A DNA stretch of 64,000 bases from positions 11,387,450 through 11,451,449 of the forward strand of contig NC_067200.1 in assembly GCF_000699445.3 (NCBI RefSeq). The letters run 5' to 3'. The number at the start of each line of letters is the position of its first letter. Within the stretch, counting starts at the first letter, position 1. The translations under genes were made by a program, and so were the position numbers. The DNA comes from Schistosoma haematobium. Its lineage: Eukaryota > Platyhelminthes > Trematoda > Strigeidida > Schistosomatidae. This document shows, piece after piece, positions 1 through 12,700 of this stretch. The notes under the pieces are model-generated. The model saw only the letters and a list, made by a program, of their open reading frames with translations, had not been told where the DNA came from and made no database searches.

Positions 1-578
1 TGAGTGATTGTTGAAATTTGTAATTATTTTTTTACTGAAACAGCTTTTTGATTTTTTCTATAAGATATCTGTTAACCTGAAGTAAAAGCTGTGCTTTTAG
101 TCACCTGAAGATTATTTCATGAGATATGATGATGATGATGCTACCTTCCGTTTTCATCTTTCTACACCTATAAACATATAAAACGCAAAGAAGATGTATA
201 ATACCACTATTATTATATTGAAAATCGTTAAGTGTGATTCCATATAGGGTCGTGCATGTACACTACTATGAAATCCCTAGTTAACTTAATCAATCCCTGG
301 TTTTCGATGATTCTGTAACTAGTGATAGGAACTTCACCTTCGATAAATTTCCTAACACAACAAAAACAAATCACTAGTAATATTCATCACAGATTGATAT
401 TAGTTTGGGTACTAGTGAACACTGAAAAGCAATAGATGATAGTTGTTTCACTGAAGTTTGTAGGTTTCATCAGTAGTACACACACACACACACACACACA
501 CGAACACCTATGAAAATAAACTAACTAACAAAAGTCTCTCATCCTTAACAATTTGAACTAACGAGAAAAATAAACTAC
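1..578. other. Transporter intron, no coding sequence seen
   Basis: AT-rich sequence beyond the last visible SLC17-like exon. It contains a (CA)n tract at 478-501. I see no exon, RNA gene or clear retroelement here. Confidence 0.5.
478..501. repeat. (CA)12 microsatellite
   Basis: Perfect alternating AC run. A second run of the same type lies at 18858-18878. Confidence 0.95.
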
Positions 579-734
579 CATTGTAAATTGGGGCCAAATC
601 CAAAGCATTCGATCCATAACCAGCCAAAGAAAACCCCATTAAGCCAATTGCAACAGAGAATAAAACAATAGCGGCCATCCGATTACATCCAACTAAACTG
701 ACACATATTAGACTTAAACCAAGGCCACCCAAGG
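579..734 (-). CDS. SLC17-like exon (TM9-TM10), last one inside the window
   Basis: 156 bp; the acceptor CCTAG|CC joins the previous phase-1 G to give Ala. Reads [20 protein letters not shown], a helix, then [19 protein letters not shown], matching the family's G...N.LDIAP.Y motif. Donor AATG|GTAGTT. The remaining C-terminal exons (TM11-TM12) lie left of position 1; nothing in 1-578 reads as coding. Confidence 0.88.
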
Positions 735-3700
735 CTAGGTTGATCGAGACGAAAAGAAAATGAAAGCGGAAAGAAAAAGTTTAACATGATCATTCAATGA
801 ATAGTTTTTATAACAATGATTACTAAATTAGAAGAAAATGAAATATTAAGGTCACTGATTTACACCAAGTTACTTATCATTTTACTGAAAAAAGAAAAGA
901 AAATGTATTTGAACCGCTTTAGATATGACCAATTAGATAACTGTCACAACTTCATTTCGGACTCCGCTTCAGTAGTATACACAACCAAATTAGATGTTAT
1001 TGTAAGCATCATACCTATGGATCACAAAGCCAGTATCTAGTGAATCACATTCAACTGACTATTTAGCTCGAAGATCATTTAATCAATGAAGTGGATATAG
1101 TCCATAATGCTAATGAAAACTCTATGATTAAACCATTTAGCTTATTTGTGAGTTACTGAACCTTACCCATTCAAAGCAGGATCACAGGTTTCGACAGCTC
1201 TGTTAGAAGGAACGTCAAAAGTAATTATTTGTGAATGAATGCCTCCTAACTAACCAGAAATCACCACTGGTAAATAAAGAATGATAGCTGAATCTTTTTA
1301 ATAATCTTTTAAAGAGTACAAAAATCTTAATAATTTGAATAGTAACTGACAGTGGAACCAGGTAGGCACGTTTACTTCCATTTTTTGGAACTGATCAACT
1401 GAATGTACCTGCATTGTTGATGTTCAAACAGAAACTAATGTATGGCTTATGGAGGAAGAATTTATTTGCAAAATCTCAGTGAATGAATTTGAAGTAAATT
1501 CAACGTTTTGCTCGGCAATCTGGCCCAAGCCCTTTCAAGGAAATATAATCAAATATAGATAGGTATATGGTTCTTCGGTTGACTATATACTAAATATGCC
1601 ATCCAATCAATGCAATCATGGGTCATTTAACATGTGCCTAGACGGCATCAAAACCAATGTGTGTCAAATGATCCGATCAACGTGGGAGGTATAAAACCAG
1701 GTTCATCGATAGCGAAACATATAATTGAAACGGGGCACAAAATTGACATAAATACAGCTTTTAGAACGTTGTATAGAAATTGTCAAGGACGAATTCTTAA
1801 GTTTATTGAAGCCATGGCTATTCGTAAATTTAAAAACCCCTTATGTGTACAAAAACAATTTGTTGTAATCTTGAATTTACCTTGGTAATCCTTAAGTCAT
1901 TCTATGGACTAGGATAACACGACAATTTCTTATTCTTTCTCTTCCCTTTGTTACTTTTTTACTTGAACTTTCATTTAATTGACCTTTAATAATTTTTATA
2001 TAAAATGCCCTGACAAGTATATGTGTGACCAGATTGTTCGAAATGTATAGCGCAAATAAATCACATTTTTCAGATCAACTCCGTTTTCTCATTGTTCTAT
2101 CGAAATTTATAAAGGGGACTAATTGGTTTAAATTCATATTAATGATGTTGAAAGTATTTGCCGTAGTGTGTATGAAACATACGGTGTGTAAGGGGGAGTG
2201 TGTTAAGATAACGGATTGTGTGTATTGTGTGTAAGTGTATCTGAGGTGTAAGAAGAAATTACATTGACTACTTATCGCCTCTGATCTATGATTTTTTAAA
2301 GATGTCATAGCGTGCATAAAATGACGATAAATAAACAAAATAAAGATGGAGGAATGGATGATTATGTTATTTTACTGTTGCAGTTAATCATTTACCATAT
2401 TCAGAAAAAACAACTGATTAGAACAGTTAAATATAATTAGTTATTCAGATAATAAGTGATGTATTAAATAGAATAAGGAGTTCAGGTTTACTTATTAATT
2501 ATTAGTTGCCATGGTGCAACTAATTGTATTGCATCTCTCCTATTAATACTATTTGGATTCGCCCATATGTGTAGTGCTTCGGCTATTAATCTCTCTTTCT
2601 AAGAATCGAAACCTTTCTTTGGAATTCTTGTGCGATTGAAATTAATTATATGACCCGACTCTATTGTGTAATATATTGAGATTTGAAGCGAAAGTTAATA
2701 AGATTGAATTTCAGACTGAACATTAACACTGGGATGAAGGAACATCCAACCAAAGAGACCCAAACAGGAACAAATGAGTGTCCTGGTTTTCATTGCTACT
2801 CACTATCCAACTTTAATAAAAGATTGTGACTAACGGGCAATATCTAGGGAATCCGTTTAAGATGCGATGTACATATTCCTATACGGACTGATCAACTGAA
2901 ATCTTTCACATTAACCATTCGAAAAAACAAACCTTTGCAAATAATTATGAATTCCCGTTTAGTATTGTTTAAAATCAACATTAGCAAATGTCAAACTGAT
3001 TCAGTCAATCAAGTTCGGTATTTTCTAAGTAGCAAAACTCTAATAGTTGACATCAATGAGATAATTGTATTCCCCTTTAACCGAAAGTTTCATAATTTGG
3101 TCGTCTGAAACAATTGATGTAGCGAGCAATGACTTAACCGATTCGGTTGCAAATGACATAAAATCGATTATTTGCACTATATCCTGAGAAAAAAAAAACT
3201 TAGTTGTATGATATTGTACCTATGTATTCACTCAATAAGTTAGTGGTTAATTGGTGTTAGGTATCACTTAATTCAAATTATACAAATATGAGTGTTAAAC
3301 TGATTTTATGAAAAGAAACATCGCATTCGTGTATTCAGATGTGCGTTTGATTTGTTTTGGAGGTTGAATAAATTCATATAATCAATCTTCGTTTTGTCAC
3401 TAAATATCGTCAAATTCGGGGTTTTCAATACTAAGCATAAGTCAGTCAAGTAACTCCGTAGGCATAACAAGAGTATTATTCGTTTAAAAATCAGCAAGTG
3501 GTTCTCACTGTCATCATCAACACAGGGTACAAGAAATGATCACTTACCTATAACATTATTTAATTTACGTACCGAAGTGGTAGATAAAAATCGTTTAGCG
3601 ATTACAAAATCTGACAGATAGGCGGCAAATAAACCGACAATCGATTGTGCAATATACGGAATAGATGATAAGAGACCATTCTATGTAAAAATTGTTATTT

Positions 3701-6700
3701 TTTCAACAACGTAGAAAAATAAGGAAGAAAGGTGAATAAATTGATTTTTCCACTTGTAAAAAAAAAGATTAGGTGCAGCAAAACAACGCAACATTAAACA
3801 TATTAGTGTTAGGAAAACCATCCTTTTTTCGGTATCCAACAAAAGTGCAATATCTAGCATTTCCGAGCATTCTTCCATTTATTTAATATATATCAGTGCT
3901 ATACATCAGAGTGTAATTTTTACTGAGGATTTAATTTCAGTCATCTAAAGTTACCTATATGTCTTCCACGAATACGCCACTGTAGCTTATCTTAACTTAT
4001 CAGATAAAAAGAACTGACAAAGTGGAAGTCAGCGCATGAAATGAAATCCTGCTCTTATGTGCAGCATCCACTTATCAAATAAATGGAAATAAGCCAGATA
4101 TTATTATTCCCACCCAACGAACTAGGAAAACCATTAGGATCTTCGTGAAAAGAAAAGAGCTCTTGCAAAGAGTTCGCGGCTGAGTACTGGAGAAAGAAAA
4201 GTAAACGAACACGTTACAGTTTACTTTTCTGTTTTCTGTGTGCGAATACGAAAATCAGTATCTGTAGCACAGACGGACAAATTACAATCTATCCTTTCCT
4301 GTCACTTTCAGGAATTTGGTAACAACCCAAAATCGTCTAGAACTATAATTAATACACTGGTATGGGCGTGGAACTGCCGCAATTATGAGTTACATGTATA
4401 TGTAGAATAAACACATCAAAGACATGCATTCTACAGTAAACACATAGGCATATATTCATGCTGTCATGAGTATACGTTACATGTGTGTATATAGCGCGTA
4501 AATCAAGATTTATACATTCTACAATACATATATAAGTATAGATGCTTCATCTCTCAAGTGTAGGTTACACGCATATATAGAGTGGAGAGACGAAGGCCTG
4601 TACACTCAATAGTATACGCATAAGTATAGATGCTACCAACCCAGTTAGCAGACCAGTGGTTGAATAAAAAGTAATCAAATAAATCCATACATAATTCATC
4701 GTTAACGATATGCTCTCATCACACTAATGCTATAGGTAAGCTTAGTGTCAACCCTTGAGCACTGGTTACAACACAGTTTATGATCCCAGACCCAATAAGT
4801 CTTTCCAGAGTGAATCCGGTCAGGCACTAAAAGGAAATTTTCTCCCAGTACTAACTTTCACGCATGTCAGTAGAAACTTAAACGCCCCTCTCTATTATTC
4901 AGATTTTAAGACAAACTGGAAGATTAGCCTTATCTCTACTGGTTTAAGAGGATTGGCCGGTCAGCCTAGTCCCTACTTAATAGCCCACGTTAGCTCATGA
5001 ACAGAGTTGACTAACTCCATGGCACCACTCAGAGATGCGGGTCGGTCTTTGCCCTGGAAGCTAAATATTGGCACAGATACTAAACATTCATGGACACTTA
5101 TCTTATCCCAATATAACATAACCTTAACAAATGACAGTCCACAGAAAAACTCCCCTATCAAAGTGTTGACTAGTCTTTATTCTAAAAATGCTTGAGCAAT
5201 TCGTTTCTATGGCATCATGCCCCAGTGGTGAGGATAATACAAAGACTTTCTTTCTTGAACAAGACGTTAACTATAAGCCTTGTCCGGAAAAAAAAGATCT
5301 TTTGAAAAGCATCACCAATTAGATCAAAGTTATTTATTTTGATAGCATTTACAACTTCATTTTACGGATATTTCAATTTTCAGCAAATAAAACATAGACT
5401 AAGGTTACCTCCAACGTTTTCAGTGTTGAATAAGTTTGTAGGATCCATTTTTCTGTTCATTTAGTGTATGAATGCTGTATATTGAAGTGTGATTTTCACA
5501 AAAAATTCCTCGAGAAGTATCCGTTATGAACACTTTACACATGTTGATTGTAAAACGCAAATATTGTGCAAGTTATAGCTTAAAATAAAATCTTCAATTA
5601 AAAATAACACTTCAATATACAACATTCATTTACTAAATGGACAGGAAAATCAACAAAATTGCTTAATTATCAGTATAGGGTTGTGGAGATTATTAAGGTT
5701 TTTCGATTGAGATCATGAACCGATTGATATTAGACCACCATTAGAAACCTGGAAGCACTGAATGGCCGTTTCGGCCTATTTTGAGACTCCTCAGCAGCGC
5801 GCATCCATCATCTCGCTCACTAGTGACTAGCTTCGTGAGAAAATTCTCGGAGTTCTAGTGAGAAGCCGTGACCAATGGAGCTAATCCGTGTCGATTAGAG
5901 ACAGATATCTACCCCAGTACAATGGAAGATGGTCGCGCAATTTTTCGGATTGGTTGATGTTAGACACTAACACCATCGGATGGCTGCTCAGTGGTCCAGT
6001 AGGTTAAGCGTCTGCGCGCGAGACTGAAGGGCTTGGGTTCGAATCCCGCGAGCGAGATCATGGGTGCCCACCGCTGAGGAGTCCCAAACTAGGACGAAAA
6101 GGCTGTCCAGTGCTTCCAGGTTTCCAACGATGGTCTAACATCAATCGTTTCATGATCTCAATCAATAATTCTTAACACAACATAAATACAGGACATTGAA
6201 AAAGTTACAGATAACTTAAACTTTAAAAATATATCTGTTTATTCTAATTTGACATGATATAAACGTTAGAACATTAAGAGTCGTTTTCAGTAGTTAATGT
6301 TTATCTTCAATTTATACGGTTCTATGTTGAATAATCACTTGAAATCATTAAAAATATACAATGTATTCTTTATAAGTTTGTCAAAGAACACAGTAATGTT
6401 TAAAACAATTAGTCCCTTTGACAAATTTCGATAATGTAATGAGAAGACGAAGATTATCAGAACTACGTGATATATTGGCGCAATACATTTCGAACAATCT
6501 GATCACACATACTTGTTAAGAGCATTTATATATAAAAATAAAGGGTCAACTAGACTGGAAATGGGGTAAGAGGAGATAAGGATAATAATAAGAGTAATAA
6601 TAATAATGTGAACACAATTCAAAACATAATCACTCTGGATAATAAGTCAATATTACCAGGGTAGGTTTAAGGTAAGAACAAACTGTTTTTGAACACACAG

Positions 6701-9700
6701 TAATGTTTACTATTAGTTTAATTAATTAATGGTTACTAGAATAAGTAAGTTGTAAAGAGAAAAAAAAATGAATAGCAAGGAAATCTTTCGAAAGAAAATG
6801 AAATGATGAAATTTCCAATCTGTTAAAAACTATGTATTATATATCCCTAATGGTGACAAGATTTATCAACAAACTTGAATAAACAGCTACCTAATTTAAT
6901 TGTTTCTAATGAAAAACTTAGGAAAATGAATTTTTTTCAAATACTGAGTTGAGTAGAAAGAATGCAGATATAATGAAATCATTCTAAGTAGTTGGCAGGA
7001 TACTTTGCCTAACCTAGGTTTCTTGTTAGTAGATACTCTTCATCAAGGGGTACTTGGAATCTTGAAGGGATTGATGTGATTTGAATCCCTATCATTCATC
7101 TTCATTGTCTGAAATATTACCACTAAACCATTCAGGATGCAGTTAACCCGTTTCGAAATGAGATTTCTACAACTGACTGATCCCTGATTATGGACCTACG
7201 TTATATTTATCTAGTTCCCTTACACAGATGATGGAATTCTATGGACTAGTCTGAACTGTGAGCCAATTTAACAGAATGAACATTGTACACACTGTACTCA
7301 AGTGTTAGGTTGTTGGATGTAGTACGCGAATAAGCATTTGGTTAACGGTATTTTTATACCACTCTCCTGGTAAACTTTCACTTAATCAATCAAAGGTTAG
7401 CATACATTTTACATTCCACAAATTACCGTTAATTAGTTATGCATCTGTTACTCAGTTCTGAATCACAAATGACATAGTAATGCACCGATTTAACTTTTCT
7501 ATTATGGTGTATTGTAGTCATGTAACTGATTTCATATTATCATGTGAGTTTTTGAGATATAACAATAGAGAATAAATCGGTTGACAGTTCACATATTCTT
7601 ATTAAGGACTAGGGCAAATACAAGAATCTGTGCGAACTAATGCGCGTTTGGATATACTGCCTATGTCGATGGTCATTAGTTTTGTTGGTTAAGCGGAAGT
7701 CATGGGTATTGTTGATGTAGGTTAAACCCCCACATAGTTAACTTAAGAGATTCTATTTGACACCAGCACACTTAGTAGGTATATCGAAATTGAGTTTATA
7801 ACTAAACATATAGATGTAAATTACGACTCACTTCGGTCATACTGAATCCTAGGACACGACACATATAAGTAGGCATAGATGTAATTAACGAATAGAAAGA
7901 CCAATTGAAACAAACATGACAAATTATAATTGACCAAACCGGAGCTGACTTAAATATTTGACGCCATGGAACTGGATTTTTATGTAAAACTCTCGTTTCA
8001 ACTGAAATATTATCTAAACTAAAAAAGAGTAAATTTCATATGAAGGAAAAAATAAATTCAAAGATCATAATCAACAAAGCTATGGCGAAATAGTATGAAT
8101 ATGAAAAATGAATAACATGCTATTACCATATATATTTCCTGTTAAAAAGACTAGTATAACAGGCAATTTGTTTTACTTAAAAGCCATCCTGAATGATATA
8201 TGTAATAGCCATTACATTGTCCAGGTTAAATTTAAGAGGGACTATTGACATTTTTTGTTCAATTTTTCAATTTTTGCGAAAATAAAGTCCTCCACCAGAT
8301 AACTGAGCATGAGTCACATTCTAGATATGAGGAATAATGGTATTATCCACTTGCCTAGAACAAAGTGGATAGAGCAGAGTCTAATCAGTTTAGGGGTTTT
8401 CTGGAGATTTTTTAACCTTGTGATATAATCCATGCATTGAAAATGGTTCCACAGCCATTCGAGATCAGGAAGTACTTTGAGGCGTGCTGCACAGCTATAT
8501 TCTTACACAATGGAACTCCTCAGCACTGTGCACCCACAACGCCATCAAGGGTTGGACTCACAACCATCTGGTCTCCAGGCCAGCTCATAATATTTAGACC
8601 ACTGATCCGGCATTCACTGGTTTTGATATCTAATATGAATCATTTCAAAATATTGCTAAGCCATCTTCCAATATCATAGACAGTTTACTGACTTACACTA
8701 AACATGATTAAACTATATTTGCCACCGCTGCTCACTAGACTTATGAGAATCACTTCTCGAACTTATTGATCAGTGAGCACAGGACTATTATTATCATAGG
8801 GGGTCCGTAGAGGTACCAGGATGGTCGTTGACGTTCATTACTAAAGAGCCTCATACTAGGACCAAATAGCAGAGCAATGCTTCCTGGTTTTCAATAGTTT
8901 TCTAAGGTCACTTCGTATTGTAAACTATAAAATACATATGTGACTGTAGAAATGACCAATTTTGTTTAATAAAGCGTCTTAATAAAATGTGAATCATTCA
9001 CATTTTAGAGTTTATTCAACCAGACAGATGAAGATTATGGTCACCTAATCCATAAGACAGTCCTAATTAAAAAAGACTGATCTCCATTAAAGTTAAATAG
9101 TGGTTAACATTGAAACACAGGATACGTATTTTGTTTCATTTGGGACTCATTAGTCGAAAGTGCCTGCATTACAGTCTTGATAGACACATTAGAACTTTAA
9201 CCCAATCATAATAAAAGACCTTTCAAAATAGTTTGGGATGCACGTATATAGATAGGAACTGATCGATTGCAGACCTCAACATCACCAATGAGAAGATAAA
9301 AGTCCTCATAAATGAAAAACTGTCTATGATTTAGTAATATACTCATTCATGTATCTATGACAGAATTCATTAACAATGTGAACTGTTCTTATGTATATTG
9401 ATCTCGCTAGTTTACTTTCATTTCATATAACATCACATTCTAAGCGGTTAATAACTTACCATGCTTCATATGTTTTAAGCCACATTCCAGCCAGTCAGAA
9501 CCTAAATCCATTTTCAAGCTGAAGTCACCATCAATCAAATTAAAGTCTTTGATTATGTAAACTTGAATAGATGATGAAACTAGTGCCGATTAAGCATAAA
9601 GTAAGTCACATCCCTGGTAATGTTCAGTAATCCACTGAGTTATTCAGTGAATCCTAAACTTTCTTTGTAGTTTTCAGAATTCAGTGTACGTAATCATATC

Positions 9701-12700
9701 AATATAACTCTTAATTTTTACAGTTCTGAGATGTTCTTTCGATGCTTAGAAAATTTTATACCTCAGGGTTAGCTAGTATTGTGGTGTATGCTACTGTCGA
9801 CAAATATAAGTAGTATGTATCATCAATCGAAAGTGAAATGCCTAGCGGCAGAAGTTTAAGAAGATCAAAGAAAATAGAATGAGAACAGTGAATGATTGCT
9901 GTGTAAATGAAGGAACAATGAAGTCTGAGACAATTGACTGATATTTGCAAAAGGAACAGTCGAGTTTGAAACAATCGGTTGGCATTTTGTAAATGAAGTA
10001 TTTACTGTATAGTTCTCAGATTTTACTAAGATGTCCTGTAATTTTGTATTCAAATTCATTAGATTGTCCTCACTTGTGTTCTCCTTCACTACAGTAGGAA
10101 TGTATACTATCACTAACTGATTTCAGGTATTTAGTAACCAAATGATATGAAGAAAGTGATTGGTTCTATTTCGAATTAACATTCAGGAATCAGACACCTT
10201 GTCAGAACATATAACCGTCCGGTCGGTTAACTGAATCTAAACTATAAATTTATTATGTTATTCTTGTATAAACCAGATGTCTGTTTACTCAGTTCTACAT
10301 GCTTGGTTCAGTTGTTATTGTTACTCCTAATTCTGTTGATATTACTTGTTAAAGAACTGTAGACAATGGCAAATGTAACATGATTAAAAATAAAGCGATC
10401 CAACCTATTGTAAGTTTTTTAATATCTTCTTCATTAAACAATGATTTAATGGAAATGAAGCGATCTTGAGGAATTCACTTTAATTTGTAAGTCATATTTG
10501 TTACAGACTAATCTCGGTCGGGTTGCTGTAGAGAACCAGAAAGGATTGTACAATTGCTCTGTCTTAATTTGTGAGTTGTCAGCAGTGAACACTCTTGACC
10601 CATTCAGTGATCGAATCCGCGACATTCTGGTCTACTGGCGAACACTAAATCATTGCAACTACTGGTTCGCTCTCCAATAATATAATTCTGACTTCAATTA
10701 ATCTGCAATATTGTGTGACGATAATTCGATGCATTAGTGACAATTGTTTCACTCTCAACATTTCTGACCAGTTGAGTCTTCTTTTTAGAACTTCAGTAAC
10801 AGCTTGAAATCACTAGTGAGCTGATTAATAAAGTTCATTTGAGAGTGTTTAGTGTAAATTAGTTTAATGTGTAGGCTGTGTTCTTTAAAGGCTGATTTCA
10901 GTCAGTTAAATCGCCATTCACTTCAAGACGTCCCTGAAGTTCTAGTGAGATGTAAATGGTAGAGTTCAGGTATGTCAAGAGTAAAAGTTATCACCAATCG
11001 TATTGAACGATCATTGTGCAATTAATGACACAAAAATTAATAAAATGAAATAAGTAAATACCTTCTTGAATCTGTTGAATTCACGACACTACTTGTCATT
11101 TTTCCCTATAAATAATAGAAGATGGATAAATAATTTTGTATTTTTTCAAATCATCGTCGAAAACATCCAGATCAACTAAAAAAATTCAAAATCGCATAAT
11201 CGACAAAGGAATTTGTAGCTCAGACTGATTTATTTTGTTATGTTGAATTTTCCAAGCTTTGAAACAAACTTAACTTTGCAAGGTGTGAGGTGAAAGTCAT
11301 CAGCTTAACAGAATACTTTATAGCAATTCAATTGACTTGACTGCTACCTTGATGTGGTGGTCAGGCTTGGATATTGCGAAGAACTAATTGAGTTATATTA
11401 ACTGAAACTTTCATTCCTCTTGGTCGTACCTTGTCAAGAGTGTCGGCTAAAGAACAGTAGGGCTTAAAGCAGCAAACTCATAGTCTGGAGGTGAAGTCGC
11501 ATTGTTGACTATACTCAGACGTGACACCAGTGAAATGGTGCTCTTGGGTAATAAGCATATGTATTAATGCTTCATTTAAACTGAAAAAGGGGTTAGAAAC
11601 GGCCAGCCCTAAAAATAGAACACTTCACCTTGCCAAGTGGATTCCTTTCTCTAATTTTAAGGCGTTACAAATGGAGAGCAAACACATCCAAAACTGTTCA
11701 CAAAAACACCATGTACGACCAACCTCGGGTTGCTGTCCCTTGGGATGTGGAGTCACTTCCTCAGGTCATAGAGCTCACCCGTAACCCAGTTTCTTCTTAT
11801 AGTACCTTACAAAGAAGTATACTTCTACAGTAGGAGGGCTGGGAATCGAGAATATCACCTATACCTCTCATATCACTTAAAATTACCTTGTTGCTATGAT
11901 CAAACCCATTCTCAATTATTTCTTCAAGTCAACTAGATTCAATGAGATGGCTAAACGATACTAGAGATACTAGACGTTAACGGTCACTGGTTCTAGATGA
12001 TAACTCTTCATAAAATGTAACCACACTGCACGAATATAAATAGGCTACCAATAATGACACAATCTATGCACATTTAACACATTTAAAAATTACCTAATGA
12101 CATAATACAATGTATCAGATGGAGTTCAATACTACTTTCAGTCACTTCAAAGCCCTTAGAATTATGAATTTATTCCATCCCCTGACAAGTATTTAAACTC
12201 ATGTTAGGTTAACCGTATTCTAGGTCTAATATCAGCTTAGTTTTCTTGGGTTAACTGTTTCCAAGCTTTATACATTAAAGTTGGGTGGTGACTAGAAGTA
12301 GAATCTGTGATATGCATTTCGTCTAATTTGGAAATCACTAGACAGAAGTGTCTAAATTTCATTGTTGATTTCCAAATTCAGTACACTGTGTTTTTCACCA
12401 AGTTACTGAGTTCAGGCTAAAAATATAGAAACTGACCAATCACACATCTGAAAATTAACTATAAGAAATCACAAACCTTTACCAATTTACACAAAATCTA
12501 TATCTAAACAAAGTTCAACTTACTGACTTTTTATCATTTTCAGAATAATTATTTATTGATGCTGACAAAAGATATTGTTTCTCAGTTGAACTTATCCATG
12601 GATGTTGATTAGGATTATTAAATACTAAAATAGCCCAAATTCCAGAGAATACTACAGCGATTACACCATAAATATAATGAACATAAGGCCAATAGGAAAT

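Larger units (their letters stand above)
8930..12523. other. Transporter intron between the TM7 exon and exon 5
   Basis: Contains S-alpha-type relics and the repeat at 11335. Phase logic predicts a small missing coding exon somewhere in 8019-12523, but no candidate convinced me; the minus-strand open frame at 9865-10113 shows no SLC17 wording. Confidence 0.45.

Noticed and set aside
4755..5195. Two plus-strand frames as a small gene
   Set aside because: No recognisable domain, no splice context and frames on both strands of similar length; kept only as an unassigned segment.
9865..10113. 82-codon minus-strand frame as the missing transporter exon
   Set aside because: It shows no SLC17 wording, no consistent splice sites in the needed phase, and its tail is low-complexity.
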